From an uncultured Psychroserpens sp. (lineage in GTDB: Bacteria; Bacteroidota; Bacteroidia; Flavobacteriales; Flavobacteriaceae), in assembly GCF_947492715.1 (NCBI RefSeq), contig NZ_CANLNS010000004.1, positions 273,082 to 337,081 of the forward strand: a stretch of DNA of 64,000 nt, read 5' to 3'. The notes under the pieces are model-generated. The model saw only the letters and a list, made by a program, of their open reading frames with translations, ran no database searches and was not told where the DNA came from. Below are positions 8,763 to 17,097 of the stretch, in pieces (positions within the stretch are counted from its first letter, which is position 1; every line of letters starts with the position of its first letter). Both the position numbers and the translations under genes were made by a program.

Positions 8763-9854
8763 TTATAATGCACCTAATTCTTTTAGATGCTTTTCAGAAT
8801 TTGCTTTCACATTAGCTGAAGGATTCATAGACAATGCTTTTTTGAAATTCTTGATTGCTTTTTTCTTATCACCTATCGTTTTATAAGCCTCTCCTAAACT
8901 ATCATACACATTCGGATTTTCCGGATCTATCTCTACGGCCTTTTTAAAGTATTTCATGGCTCTATCATTGTCTTTCAAGCTAAGCATTTGATATCCCATT
9001 CTATTTAACTGATTGGAATTAGCTATCGCTGCGGCTTCATCTAAAGCAGCTTCAAACTCTGCTGTTTTTCCTAATTTATTAAGCAATTGCGCTTTAATAG
9101 CAACATTATTAAATGTTTTCTGGCTAAAAAACTGTCCAGAAATGGCTTTGTTAATCCATCCTAAAGCCTCGTTATAATCTCCACCATTATTAAGTGCGAA
9201 ATTAGCCGCCTGCTCCCAGTTTTGTCTTTGGAATCCTGCTTGACCTTTAGATTTTTGTCGGAAATCGTCTAATACAATATTAGTGACATCAAAAGACACG
9301 TTAAAAGGGAATGCTTTTTCTCCCCATGCCAAAGACGCTGTGGCAGAATTTGCCTTTACATCATTGAACGCAAACGTTAATAGCTCATGATGAGGCACAG
9401 AAGTGGTAGTAATATCTGCGCGTAAAGCGTCGTTATTTTTATCATAGAAATAGCTTCCCCAAGCATCAGTATCATTAGATAAAATCAAAGTCGCTGTATT
9501 ATCGGGTTTAACCTCTAGATGCAGGCCATAAGTTCCTGCTTTAATCGACTTTCCTTCAACCTCCGCATCATGTGAAAAGGTAATAGTAGTGTTCTCATTG
9601 GCTCCTGCTCTCCAAGGCGCCGCCGTTGCAGTTCCAAATCCAAGATTATTCATACCATAAGGTACGAGCTTACCCCAAAGTTCACGGCCTTTAACACTAG
9701 GTCTTGAATACGTAATAGAAACGTCAGACACACCTACGCGCTGTGCAACTGTAGCTTGTTGACTGCCCCTTGGTGTGTTTAATTGAGCAAATGTATCTGC
9801 GCTTATAAAAAGCATTAAACACATAAATAATTTAGTAATTGTTTTGTTTTTCAT
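8763..9854 (-). CDS. Exported DUF2911 protein with C-terminal TPR repeats
   Basis: 363 residues with a signal peptide (cleavage near residue 23, TFAQ). Residues about 30-190 form a DUF2911 domain (GRELWGKLVPYG, TTITF, AGTYGLH, SLAWGE), a family with no established function that is common in Bacteroidota. Residues about 205-355 contain tetratricopeptide repeats, the last two being regular (AMKYFKKAVEIDPENPNVYD, then AIKNFKKALSMNP). TPRs bind proteins, so an envelope scaffolding role is possible but unproven. It is divergent from the AraC-type gene at 10100 across 245 bases that include a perfect palindrome. A DUF2911-only relative is encoded in the metal island at 36987-37571. Confidence 0.85.
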   Translation of the reverse strand: MKNKTITKLFMCLMLFISADTFAQLNTPRGSQQATVAQRVGVSDVSITYSRPSVKGRELWGKLVPYGMNNLGFGTATAAPWRAGANENTTITFSHDAEVEGKSIKAGTYGLHLEVKPDNTATLILSNDTDAWGSYFYDKNNDALRADITTTSVPHHELLTFAFNDVKANSATASLAWGEKAFPFNVSFDVTNIVLDDFRQKSKGQAGFQRQNWEQAANFALNNGGDYNEALGWINKAISGQFFSQKTFNNVAIKAQLLNKLGKTAEFEAALDEAAAIANSNQLNRMGYQMLSLKDNDRAMKYFKKAVEIDPENPNVYDSLGEAYKTIGDKKKAIKNFKKALSMNPSANVKANSEKHLKELGAL

Positions 9855-9939
9855 GATTTGATTAGTTATAAATTCGAATTGAAGTTAAAAACAAAAGAAG
9901 TCTAGCTGTGTTACAATCTTGTTAAAGTGATAAGCGTTA

Positions 9940-9953
9940 ATGTTAATTAACAT
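9940..9953. promoter_or_regulatory. Perfect 14-bp palindrome between divergent genes, possible operator
   Basis: ATGTTAATTAACAT is perfectly self-complementary and sits in the 245-base divergent region between the DUF2911/TPR gene and the membrane AraC regulator gene. Its location suits a repressor or activator site, but no protein can be assigned. In AT-rich DNA such palindromes also occur by chance. Confidence 0.35.
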
Positions 9954-10099
9954 ATTTTTATAATACGAGACACAATTAATTGTAATCTCAAATCAACAGT
10001 GAGCAGTCATCCAAAATTCTAAGAGACATTTACCTATTTCTTTCGTTAAATTTTTTATAAAAACTAAGAATAACTAAATGCTTGAAATATATTTATCTC

Positions 10100-11200
10100 A
10101 TGACTTTGTATTCAACACTTTTTCTTTTAGGAGCTTTTAACGGTCTTATGCTGGCCACTATTTTGTTTCTAAATAGTTCAAAAAAACTAGATAAGAACAC
10201 ATGTCTTGGAGCGCTACTTATTATCATCTCTGGATTTCTTTTTAATCAGTACCTCATTGAACAATTTAGTATTAAGGCATTGCCTCACCTTATTGGCTCG
10301 TTAATACCGCTTCTCTTTTTAATTGGTCCATTATTTTACTTTTTTATTAAATATGAAGTTCATAAAAACAACAAATGGAACACCGCAAACTACTTGCATT
10401 TTTTACCAGCAATTGGCAGTCTATTACTAATTTTACCGTTTTATTTGAAATCAGGTGTTGAGAAGTATGCAATCTACATAGAAGGCCATCATTACTTCCC
10501 ATATAAAGGTCTTTACTATTGGTGTTTTGGGGTGCTCTTACTTTTTTACAGCTATAAATCTACACTATTAGTATATGACAAATTGGGTCATGTTGATAAA
10601 AGAACACACAAAAACAATAGTCACAAATGGATAAAACATTATGTATGGCTCTTTTCATCTATTTCAGTATGTTATTTTATAACACTTATTATATTATCCT
10701 TCTCTTGGTATCATCACTCTAATGTCTTTTTAAGTACATTTCTGGTATTTTCAACACTTATTCATTTTGTTGGTTTTTGGTCTATTAAAGAATCTAAATT
10801 TACAAGCGTAAATTCCAATTCAAACAACAAACCCATACTTAACAATGAAAAAATCAATCATATTAAGAATGAAATCATTTATTTATTAGAACAAGAAGAA
10901 GCTTTTAAATATGACCATTTAGATTCTAAATTTTTCTGTAAAAAACTCGAATTAAATTCGAAGTATCTTTCACATATTATAAATAGTGAATTTAACTGCA
11001 GTTTGACATTTTTAGTAAATTCTTATCGCATCAAAGCAGCAAAAAGCATGATGAAAAATGAAAATTTTGATCACCTCAACTTTTTAGGTATTGCTATGGA
11101 AGTTGGTTTCAACACCAAAAACACGTTTACTCGTGTTTTTAAAAGACATACCGGAATGACGCCTACCGAATACAAAAACAGCATGCTATTAACGGCATAA
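10100..11200 (+). CDS. Membrane-anchored AraC family regulator
   Basis: 366 residues from the ATG at 10100; a TTG at 10082 would add six residues and cannot be excluded. Residues 1 to about 225 contain about seven hydrophobic membrane segments (for example around SLIPLLFLIGPLFYFFI). The C-terminal 110 residues are an AraC helix-turn-helix domain ending AMEVGFNTKNTFTRVFKRHTG. This 7TM-plus-AraC architecture is frequent in Flavobacteriaceae, where the membrane part is thought to sense an envelope or small-molecule signal; no ligand is known to me. It lies immediately upstream of three genes for exported proteins on the same strand, the natural candidate targets, although the 113-base gap suggests a separate promoter. 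Confidence 0.88.
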   Translation: MTLYSTLFLLGAFNGLMLATILFLNSSKKLDKNTCLGALLIIISGFLFNQYLIEQFSIKALPHLIGSLIPLLFLIGPLFYFFIKYEVHKNNKWNTANYLHFLPAIGSLLLILPFYLKSGVEKYAIYIEGHHYFPYKGLYYWCFGVLLLFYSYKSTLLVYDKLGHVDKRTHKNNSHKWIKHYVWLFSSISVCYFITLIILSFSWYHHSNVFLSTFLVFSTLIHFVGFWSIKESKFTSVNSNSNNKPILNNEKINHIKNEIIYLLEQEEAFKYDHLDSKFFCKKLELNSKYLSHIINSEFNCSLTFLVNSYRIKAAKSMMKNENFDHLNFLGIAMEVGFNTKNTFTRVFKRHTGMTPTEYKNSMLLTA

Positions 11201-11313
11201 CGCTAGTGTTATACAAACGTTAAAAACATGTCTTTTTATCACCAATTCAAAAATTGTGGCTTTTAATCTTTCATTTTAGATGTCATTTATTCTAAATATT
11301 TGAAACTCACAAA

Positions 11314-12231
11314 ATGAAAACTAAACATCTTTTAATTCTATTCTCACTTTTAGTAGCATCAAAAACATTTAGTCAGGAACTCATACATACTATTGATTTC
11401 GGCAACACGCCATATAAGGCTAAAATATCTCATGACGCTCTGCAAGTATTTGTGGCTGGAAAAGATTCTACAGCTACAGTTTGGACCATTGAAGGGAAAA
11501 GAATTTTGAAATTAACAGGTCATGAAAGTTCGGTGTCATCGGTTCATTATTATGACAGTACAAAAACAATCCTTACAGGTGCTTATGATAATAAAGCCAT
11601 TTTATGGGATATGAATGGAGATATCTTATCCAGGTTTAACGGTCATACAAATGGCGTTATAAATATTACTCAAAATGGTCCTTTCATTGGCACAGCAAGC
11701 AGAGATAAAACTGCCAAAGTATGGCATAGAGATGGTTCTCTTAAATTCACTCTTGATGATCATAAAGAACAAGTGAATTCGATTGAATTTATTCCTCAAG
11801 AAAAGAGAATTTTAACCTCTAGTTGGGACGGCTCCTTAAAACTATGGGACTATAATGGAAAACTCATAAAGACAATAATAGGTCATAGAGAAGGGATAAG
11901 AACGGCTGCAATTTCAATTAAAAAGAATAGAATTCTTGCAGGTCATAGGGACGGGAAAATATCAATATTTGATTTAAACGGTAACAAGATTCGTATCTTA
12001 AACGCTCATAGCGATATGGTAAGTGCCATAATATTTATTGAAAATGACAATATCTTTATTAGTTGCGGTGCAGATAAATTAATTAAAGTTTGGAAACATT
12101 CTGGAGAATTAATCTCTTCTTTTCAAGGTCATCAATCTTGGGTGAGCAGTATATCATATGCAAAAGGCATTTTAGTTACCGCAGGCGACCACCCTGAAAA
12201 TAACGTAAAAATATGGAAGCTAAAACTTTAA
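11314..12231 (+). CDS. Exported WD40-repeat beta-propeller protein
   Basis: 305 residues. The signal peptide ends near residue 21 (KTFSQ), so the propeller is probably periplasmic or secreted. At least six WD40-like repeats cover the rest, recognisable by repeated GH or HxxxV and a closing K(V/L)W (for example DKTAKVWHRDG, DGSLKLWDYNG, DKLIKVWKHSG). WD40 propellers are binding platforms with no catalysis of their own. Partners are unknown. The end of this gene lies six bases before the preferred start of the hydrolase gene, so the two are probably cotranscribed. Confidence 0.88.
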   Translation: MKTKHLLILFSLLVASKTFSQELIHTIDFGNTPYKAKISHDALQVFVAGKDSTATVWTIEGKRILKLTGHESSVSSVHYYDSTKTILTGAYDNKAILWDMNGDILSRFNGHTNGVINITQNGPFIGTASRDKTAKVWHRDGSLKFTLDDHKEQVNSIEFIPQEKRILTSSWDGSLKLWDYNGKLIKTIIGHREGIRTAAISIKKNRILAGHRDGKISIFDLNGNKIRILNAHSDMVSAIIFIENDNIFISCGADKLIKVWKHSGELISSFQGHQSWVSSISYAKGILVTAGDHPENNVKIWKLKL

Positions 12232-12236
12232 AAACT

Positions 12237-13466
12237 ATGAAGCCAAATACTATAAAAATCATCTTTCAAGCAGCCATAATATTATGGTTTCACTTTGCCA
12301 TTTCTCAGCAACCACAATTCACGTGTAAAAACAAAAATTACGATTTCTTAAAATCAACAACAGGCACGTGGTTTGTCACCACCAAAGACCGTACCTCGCC
12401 TGGAAACTATGAAGACAATCATGGTACAGCGATTATTACAAATTCTATCGAAGGTTGTGGAATTAAAGAATCCTACAGAGGTACATATAGAAACAATCCC
12501 TATGCACGTGAAGTTGTCATTACCGGTCAAGACTCTACACGTGTTCAAATGATAGCATTAGATTCAGAGCATGGTTCTTTTTCCAACTTGGAAGGCACCA
12601 TACGAAACGACACAATGACAACGTACTGGTACAGAAACAAAGACATTAGAAAAGTACAATCTAAATATATACTTACTCTAAATAGCTCTAATAATTTTGA
12701 ATTCTCTTCATATCTCTCAACAGATTATGGTAAACAATGGGCATTAACTCATCAGAGGGTTTATCACAAAATAGTACATTCAGAAATAACCTTTGACACA
12801 AAAGACAGCATCACAGTTTATGGTGACATGTACACAACAAACAAAGCATGGTCTACAATAATTTTAACACATCAAGGAGGTTCTAATGCTAAAGGAGAGT
12901 ATCAAACCATAATTCCTAAATTACTTAATGAAGGATTTAATGTTTTAGCCATAGATCAAAGAGTTGGAGGTGCATCATATTATGGCGGTCATAACAGAAC
13001 TGTCGACAACTTAAAAAAGAATGATTTTGACTATTGTGAGGCTTACCCAGATATAGAAGGCGCATTAGACTACTTAATAAAAAACCAATATATCGGACAT
13101 AAAATTTTATGGGGAAGTAGTTACAGTGCTGCTCTAGGCATGCAACTTGCCAGTAACCGCTCTAATGACATTTCGGCGATATTGGCATTTTCTCCATCAA
13201 CAGGTAATGCAGTAAAAAACTGCCACCCCAATCCGTATTTGAAAAACATATCAATACCGCTCTTATTACTAAGACCTCAAAGAGAAATGGAAAGGCAAAG
13301 TTCAATTGACCAGCTTAAATTAGCAAAAGGACATAACCATCAAACTTATATTGCTATAAACGGTGTTCATGGTTCATCTATGTTGGTCAGTGATCGCGTA
13401 AAAGAAGATGTTAGTGAAACTTGGAAAATTGTATTAACTTTCCTGAAGCCTTATTACAAACCATAA
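12237..13466 (+). CDS. Exported alpha/beta hydrolase with N-terminal lipocalin-like domain
   Basis: 409 residues from the ATG at 12237, which gives a clean signal peptide (to about ISQQ); an upstream in-frame ATG at 12213 overlaps the WD40 gene and would spoil it. Residues about 30-180 resemble a DUF1579-type beta-barrel (TGTWFV, SYRGTYRNN). The rest is an alpha/beta hydrolase: oxyanion strand ILTHQGGSNA, nucleophile elbow GSSYS with Ser295, and a C-terminal His378 (NGVHGSSM). The family contains esterases, lipases and peptidases; the substrate cannot be deduced. It lies between two propeller genes on the same strand. Confidence 0.8.
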   Translation: MKPNTIKIIFQAAIILWFHFAISQQPQFTCKNKNYDFLKSTTGTWFVTTKDRTSPGNYEDNHGTAIITNSIEGCGIKESYRGTYRNNPYAREVVITGQDSTRVQMIALDSEHGSFSNLEGTIRNDTMTTYWYRNKDIRKVQSKYILTLNSSNNFEFSSYLSTDYGKQWALTHQRVYHKIVHSEITFDTKDSITVYGDMYTTNKAWSTIILTHQGGSNAKGEYQTIIPKLLNEGFNVLAIDQRVGGASYYGGHNRTVDNLKKNDFDYCEAYPDIEGALDYLIKNQYIGHKILWGSSYSAALGMQLASNRSNDISAILAFSPSTGNAVKNCHPNPYLKNISIPLLLLRPQREMERQSSIDQLKLAKGHNHQTYIAINGVHGSSMLVSDRVKEDVSETWKIVLTFLKPYYKP

Positions 13467-13498
13467 ATTAAATAGTTACACAATTGTAAAACAGCGTT

Positions 13499-14470
13499 AT
13501 GAATACAAAACTAATCGCTTTAATTATAATACTGAGTACATTTTTATTTACAACGGAAAAGACTCTTAAAGACACTCCTTGTCCTAGAAATCAACCTGTA
13601 ATTGCTTATCATAAAACAGATAATATTATTTACCTTTTTGGAGGCTACTGCTCTACACATAAAAAAAGACTCAATGATCTCTGGGCTTATGATGGTAAGA
13701 ATTGGAATCAAATAGAAACACCAACCTCTCCAGAACCTCGAAGTGGCCATACGATGGTTTACAATAGTGAAAATCAAAGTTTGATTCTCTTTGGAGGAAA
13801 AAATGACAACCAAGAATTACTTAACGATACTTGGGAATGGAAAAATAAAAAATGGACACAGTTAAAAATCAAAGGCCCTCCGAAAAGACAGTCGCATAGC
13901 ATGACCTATCATTCTACGGATCATGGTATTTACATTTTTGGCGGATCTAATATTGAAAAAGCGTCTTTAAATGACACATGGGTTTTGAAACACAATATGT
14001 GGACACAATTAAATTTCATAACAGATCCCCCTCCTCGACTTCAACATAAAACCGCATATGACGCATCGCAAAACAAAATAGTTTTATTTGGAGGATTTAA
14101 CCGCACTGAAAATGAAAAACATGTTTATGGAGACACTTGGGAGTTAGATAAAACGGGTTGGACATTAAAATCTAATACCAAGGAACTAGCTAGAGATCAT
14201 CACGCCTTGGTCTATAATCACACCATTGAAAAAGTTATTTTATTTGGAGGTTATAACAATGGTTATTATGGAGATACACAAATTTGGAATGGCAGGAATT
14301 GGACTTTAGACTCTACAAACGAAACACTAGCAAGAGCAGGAAAACCGGGGTTAATATATCATGATGCCCTGAAAAAAATCATCCTGTTTGGTGGATGGAA
14401 TTCTACCAACAAACCTTTGACAGATTTTTGGGTTTACAATATTGAAAATAAGAATTGGGAAACATATTAA
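13499..14470 (+). CDS. Kelch-repeat beta-propeller protein, probably exported
   Basis: 323 residues. The N-terminal hydrophobic stretch (about 5-20) looks like a signal sequence, without a clear cleavage site. Six kelch repeats follow, each with an FGG beta-strand core (LFGGYCS, LFGGKND, IFGGSNI, LFGGFNR, LFGGYNN, LFGGWNS) and a W near the repeat end, so a six-bladed propeller is expected. Kelch propellers bind proteins or sugars. It is third in a row of exported proteins behind the AraC regulator (32 bases after the hydrolase) and lies 27 bases before miaE, so it may share a transcript with unrelated miaE. Confidence 0.85.
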   Translation: MNTKLIALIIILSTFLFTTEKTLKDTPCPRNQPVIAYHKTDNIIYLFGGYCSTHKKRLNDLWAYDGKNWNQIETPTSPEPRSGHTMVYNSENQSLILFGGKNDNQELLNDTWEWKNKKWTQLKIKGPPKRQSHSMTYHSTDHGIYIFGGSNIEKASLNDTWVLKHNMWTQLNFITDPPPRLQHKTAYDASQNKIVLFGGFNRTENEKHVYGDTWELDKTGWTLKSNTKELARDHHALVYNHTIEKVILFGGYNNGYYGDTQIWNGRNWTLDSTNETLARAGKPGLIYHDALKKIILFGGWNSTNKPLTDFWVYNIENKNWETY

Positions 14471-14497
14471 ACAGTATCTTTACTAAAAAAGTAAAGC

Positions 14498-15079
14498 ATG
14501 CTACATCTTAAATTGGAAACAGATCCACGTTGGACAACAATAGCCGAGAACAACATAGAAGAAATCTTAACAGATCATGCTTGGTGCGAACAAAAAGCCT
14601 GTACAAACGCTATTACGATTATTACACATAATCCCCAATATGAAGACCTCGTGACCGATTTATTAGAATTGGCTAAAGAGGAATTAGAGCACTTTCAAAT
14701 GGTTCATGACATCATTAAAAAGCGTGGTTATACCCTAGGCCGAGAACGAAAAGATCATTACGTTAATCAACTTTATAAGTTTATGAATAAAGGCGGAAAT
14801 CGTCTTCAAAGCATGGTAGATAGACTGTTATTTTCAGCGATGATTGAAGCCAGAAGTTGCGAACGTTTTAAATTGCTATCTCAACGAATAAAAGATAAAG
14901 AACTTGCAAAATTCTATTACGATCTCATGGTAAGTGAAGCTGGACATTACACTACTTTTATTACCTACGCTAGAAAATATGGTCAGGATATTGACGTTAA
15001 TAAACGATGGAAGGAACTTGTAGCTTTTGAAGGTGAGCTTATTAAGAGTTACGGTACTTCAGAAACCATACACGGATAA
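14498..15079 (+). CDS. miaE: tRNA-(ms2io6A)-hydroxylase MiaE
   Basis: 193 residues, typical for MiaE. The di-iron ligands of this ferritin-like four-helix bundle are all visible: Glu31 (AWCEQKA), Glu62 and His65 (ELEH), Glu117 (MIEARS), Glu147 and His150 (EAGH). MiaE hydroxylates the isopentenyl side chain of the modified adenosine 37 in tRNAs reading UNN codons, using O2, in the cytoplasm. A small hairpin (CTTTAC at 14478-14483 with GTAAAG at 14491-14496) directly precedes the start codon and could affect initiation. The next gene (TlpA-like) starts three bases after its stop. Confidence 0.95.
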   Translation: MLHLKLETDPRWTTIAENNIEEILTDHAWCEQKACTNAITIITHNPQYEDLVTDLLELAKEELEHFQMVHDIIKKRGYTLGRERKDHYVNQLYKFMNKGGNRLQSMVDRLLFSAMIEARSCERFKLLSQRIKDKELAKFYYDLMVSEAGHYTTFITYARKYGQDIDVNKRWKELVAFEGELIKSYGTSETIHG

Positions 15080-15082
15080 TTT

Positions 15083-15664
15083 ATGACAAAACATCAGTTA
15101 TTTATTGTACTCATCATAGGCTTAACCATCAATATTAGCTTTAGTCAAAACAAACAAAAAAAAACTTACACTAAGGAAGAAATGGCTCAGTTTGAGACAG
15201 ACTATAAGATTAAAAAGAAAAAGGACAAAGTTACCAGAAAAGGTTTAGAAGGCAAGTTACTCCCAGAACTTAATCTAAAAGACATTAATGGTAACACCTA
15301 TACTTTAGACAGTATGAAAGGAAAAGTGGTGGTCATGAATTTTTGGTTTATCAATTGTAAACCCTGTGTTGCCGAAATTCCTGATTTAAACACATTGAAA
15401 GCCCAATTTAAAGATAAAGATGTTTTATTTTTTGCTATCGCTTTAGACAACAAAAAGTCGCTAGATAAGTTTTTAAAAAATACTACTTTTGATTTTAATA
15501 TTATCCCCAGCGGAGGCTCCTTAGCGAGACAATTTAGAATCCCGCATTACCCTTATAATGTTATTCTTAGTAAAGAAGGTCGACTGGAGTATGTAAGCGA
15601 TGTGCTAAGTTTCAATATCATAAATCGCTTAAAACGAAAAATTAATGGATTATTAAAAAATTAA
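15083..15664 (+). CDS. TlpA-like periplasmic thioredoxin
   Basis: 193 residues with a signal peptide (cleavage near SFSQ at 22). After a lysine-rich linker, a thioredoxin/TlpA domain spans about 55-190. The redox motif is Cys92-Lys-Pro-Cys95 within NFWFINCKPCVAEIP, with a cis-Pro loop later (RIPHYPYNV). Family members reduce disulfides in envelope proteins or during cytochrome c maturation; the partner here is not indicated. It starts three bases after miaE and converges with another TlpA-like gene. Both redox cysteines are present, so activity is expected. Confidence 0.88.
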   Translation: MTKHQLFIVLIIGLTINISFSQNKQKKTYTKEEMAQFETDYKIKKKKDKVTRKGLEGKLLPELNLKDINGNTYTLDSMKGKVVVMNFWFINCKPCVAEIPDLNTLKAQFKDKDVLFFAIALDNKKSLDKFLKNTTFDFNIIPSGGSLARQFRIPHYPYNVILSKEGRLEYVSDVLSFNIINRLKRKINGLLKN

Positions 15665-15681
15665 AACAAAATACACCTCTA

Positions 15682-16896
15682 TTACTCCTCTAACAACTCA
15701 TCTATAAATTCGGAAAACTCTGTTTTGAATTCGATAAATTTATAGCCTGTCGCCGGTCCATTAAACCCTGTATGTATCTTACGTACTTTCCCTTTTTTGT
15801 CAATGAATATCGACGTAGGATATGATAACACATGATTGAGCATTGGCAATTTTTCTTGTGCTTTAGACTTACTTGAAGTTCCGTATTGCGCCAATAGAAT
15901 TGGGTAGCTAATCCCAATATCATCTTTTAAACGTTTTATACTCTCAAAGGCCTTTTCTTTGGTTTTAGCGTATTCAAATGCTAAAGCAACAAATTCAATA
16001 TCCTTTTCAGCATTATTATCATAAAATTCAGTGTAGTATTTACTTTCGTCTAAGCAATTAGGACACCAGGTTCCCATAATTTGAACAACCACTACTTTAT
16101 TCTTAAAACGATCATCTGATAGCGATATTTGTTCGCCTTCAGCATCAGGAAATGTAAATTCTAAGGCGTCATAACCTTCATTTAAATAAGTCAGATCATT
16201 AGCATCAGGTAATTCATAAAGATCATTTCGTTTTGCAACAAAGGGCTCTTTCCAATGATTTCCAGAATAAAACATACCGTTCATGGTACTATCGTTAACT
16301 TCTGCAGTAAACAAAAAAGCGTGTGCTCCATCAAATGTAGATAACTTCATCGTTGTACCATCCATAACGCCTTCTAAATATCTATAGTCGCCAGTAGTTG
16401 TTCTGAAAGTTCCTGTGACTTTAGTACCTTCTTGTTTAAAAATACCTTTTGCAATATAGGCATCGTCCTCAGCATCTGGGCTAAATACGGTTTCCCAATT
16501 TCCAGAGACATTTACTATTGTCTTTTCTGTATTTAAATCGAAACGATTTTTTAAACCATATTTAGCAGAAAATGGCACCACACGATCTAAACTTTCTTTA
16601 ATATAAAACCCCTCCAAGCTGCTATCTTTTGCTACAGCTTGTATATAACCTTCAAAAACGGGAGTTTTAAAAACAATAGTATCGTTAGAATAATTAACAT
16701 CTGTGACCAGGATAACTTCGTCACCATTAAAAATTTTAAGAGCGTCTCGAGACGTCACTTCAAAATTAAATGGTAATACTTCTGTATCTGTTAGTTTTAA
16801 TTCTGCTCTCCAAACACCTTCTTTAAGAGCTTCTGATCGATCCATGTTACAAGCTAAACAAAGTAATAGAACAGGTACAATAAGTAATTTTCTCAT
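15682..16896 (-). CDS. TlpA-family thioredoxin with long N-terminal DUF-like domain, putative lipoprotein
   Basis: I choose the ATG at 16896, which starts a signal sequence (MRKLLIVPVLLLCLAC); the upstream in-frame start would put about 26 poorly fitting residues in front. This gives 404 residues. Cys16 may be lipidated, though Cys at position -3 makes the lipobox unusual. Residues about 20-240 are a beta-rich region with a lipocalin-like repeat, of a sort often found before thioredoxin domains in Bacteroidota. The C-terminal 160 residues are a TlpA/AhpC-TSA thioredoxin fold with an intact CxxC (GTWCPNC). Probable function is disulfide reduction in the periplasm. It converges with the smaller TlpA-like gene 17 bases away. 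Confidence 0.85.
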   Translation of the reverse strand: MRKLLIVPVLLLCLACNMDRSEALKEGVWRAELKLTDTEVLPFNFEVTSRDALKIFNGDEVILVTDVNYSNDTIVFKTPVFEGYIQAVAKDSSLEGFYIKESLDRVVPFSAKYGLKNRFDLNTEKTIVNVSGNWETVFSPDAEDDAYIAKGIFKQEGTKVTGTFRTTTGDYRYLEGVMDGTTMKLSTFDGAHAFLFTAEVNDSTMNGMFYSGNHWKEPFVAKRNDLYELPDANDLTYLNEGYDALEFTFPDAEGEQISLSDDRFKNKVVVVQIMGTWCPNCLDESKYYTEFYDNNAEKDIEFVALAFEYAKTKEKAFESIKRLKDDIGISYPILLAQYGTSSKSKAQEKLPMLNHVLSYPTSIFIDKKGKVRKIHTGFNGPATGYKFIEFKTEFSEFIDELLEE

Positions 16897-17069
16897 GCCG
16901 ATTTTCGATTTAAAATAATGTAGTCTTAACAAAGATATAATTCTTACAAAGATGATGGAAATATTGATTGACAATCGTTAAGACTTTGATAAAAGTTATA
17001 TTTCAGTAAAAAAAACAAGGATTCGTTTAATTTTTATGTAAATCGAAGCGTTGAAATTATTAGTATTAT

Positions 17070-17077
17070 TATCTTTG
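17070..17077 (+). promoter_or_regulatory. Putative -7 promoter element of pheT
   Basis: TATCTTTG matches TAnnTTTG and lies 20 bases before the pheT ATG. A TTGA at 17051-17054 could be a weak -33 box, but the spacing is shorter than the usual 19-20 bases. Confidence 0.5.
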
Positions 17078-17097
17078 GCCATTGATAAAATAAGATA

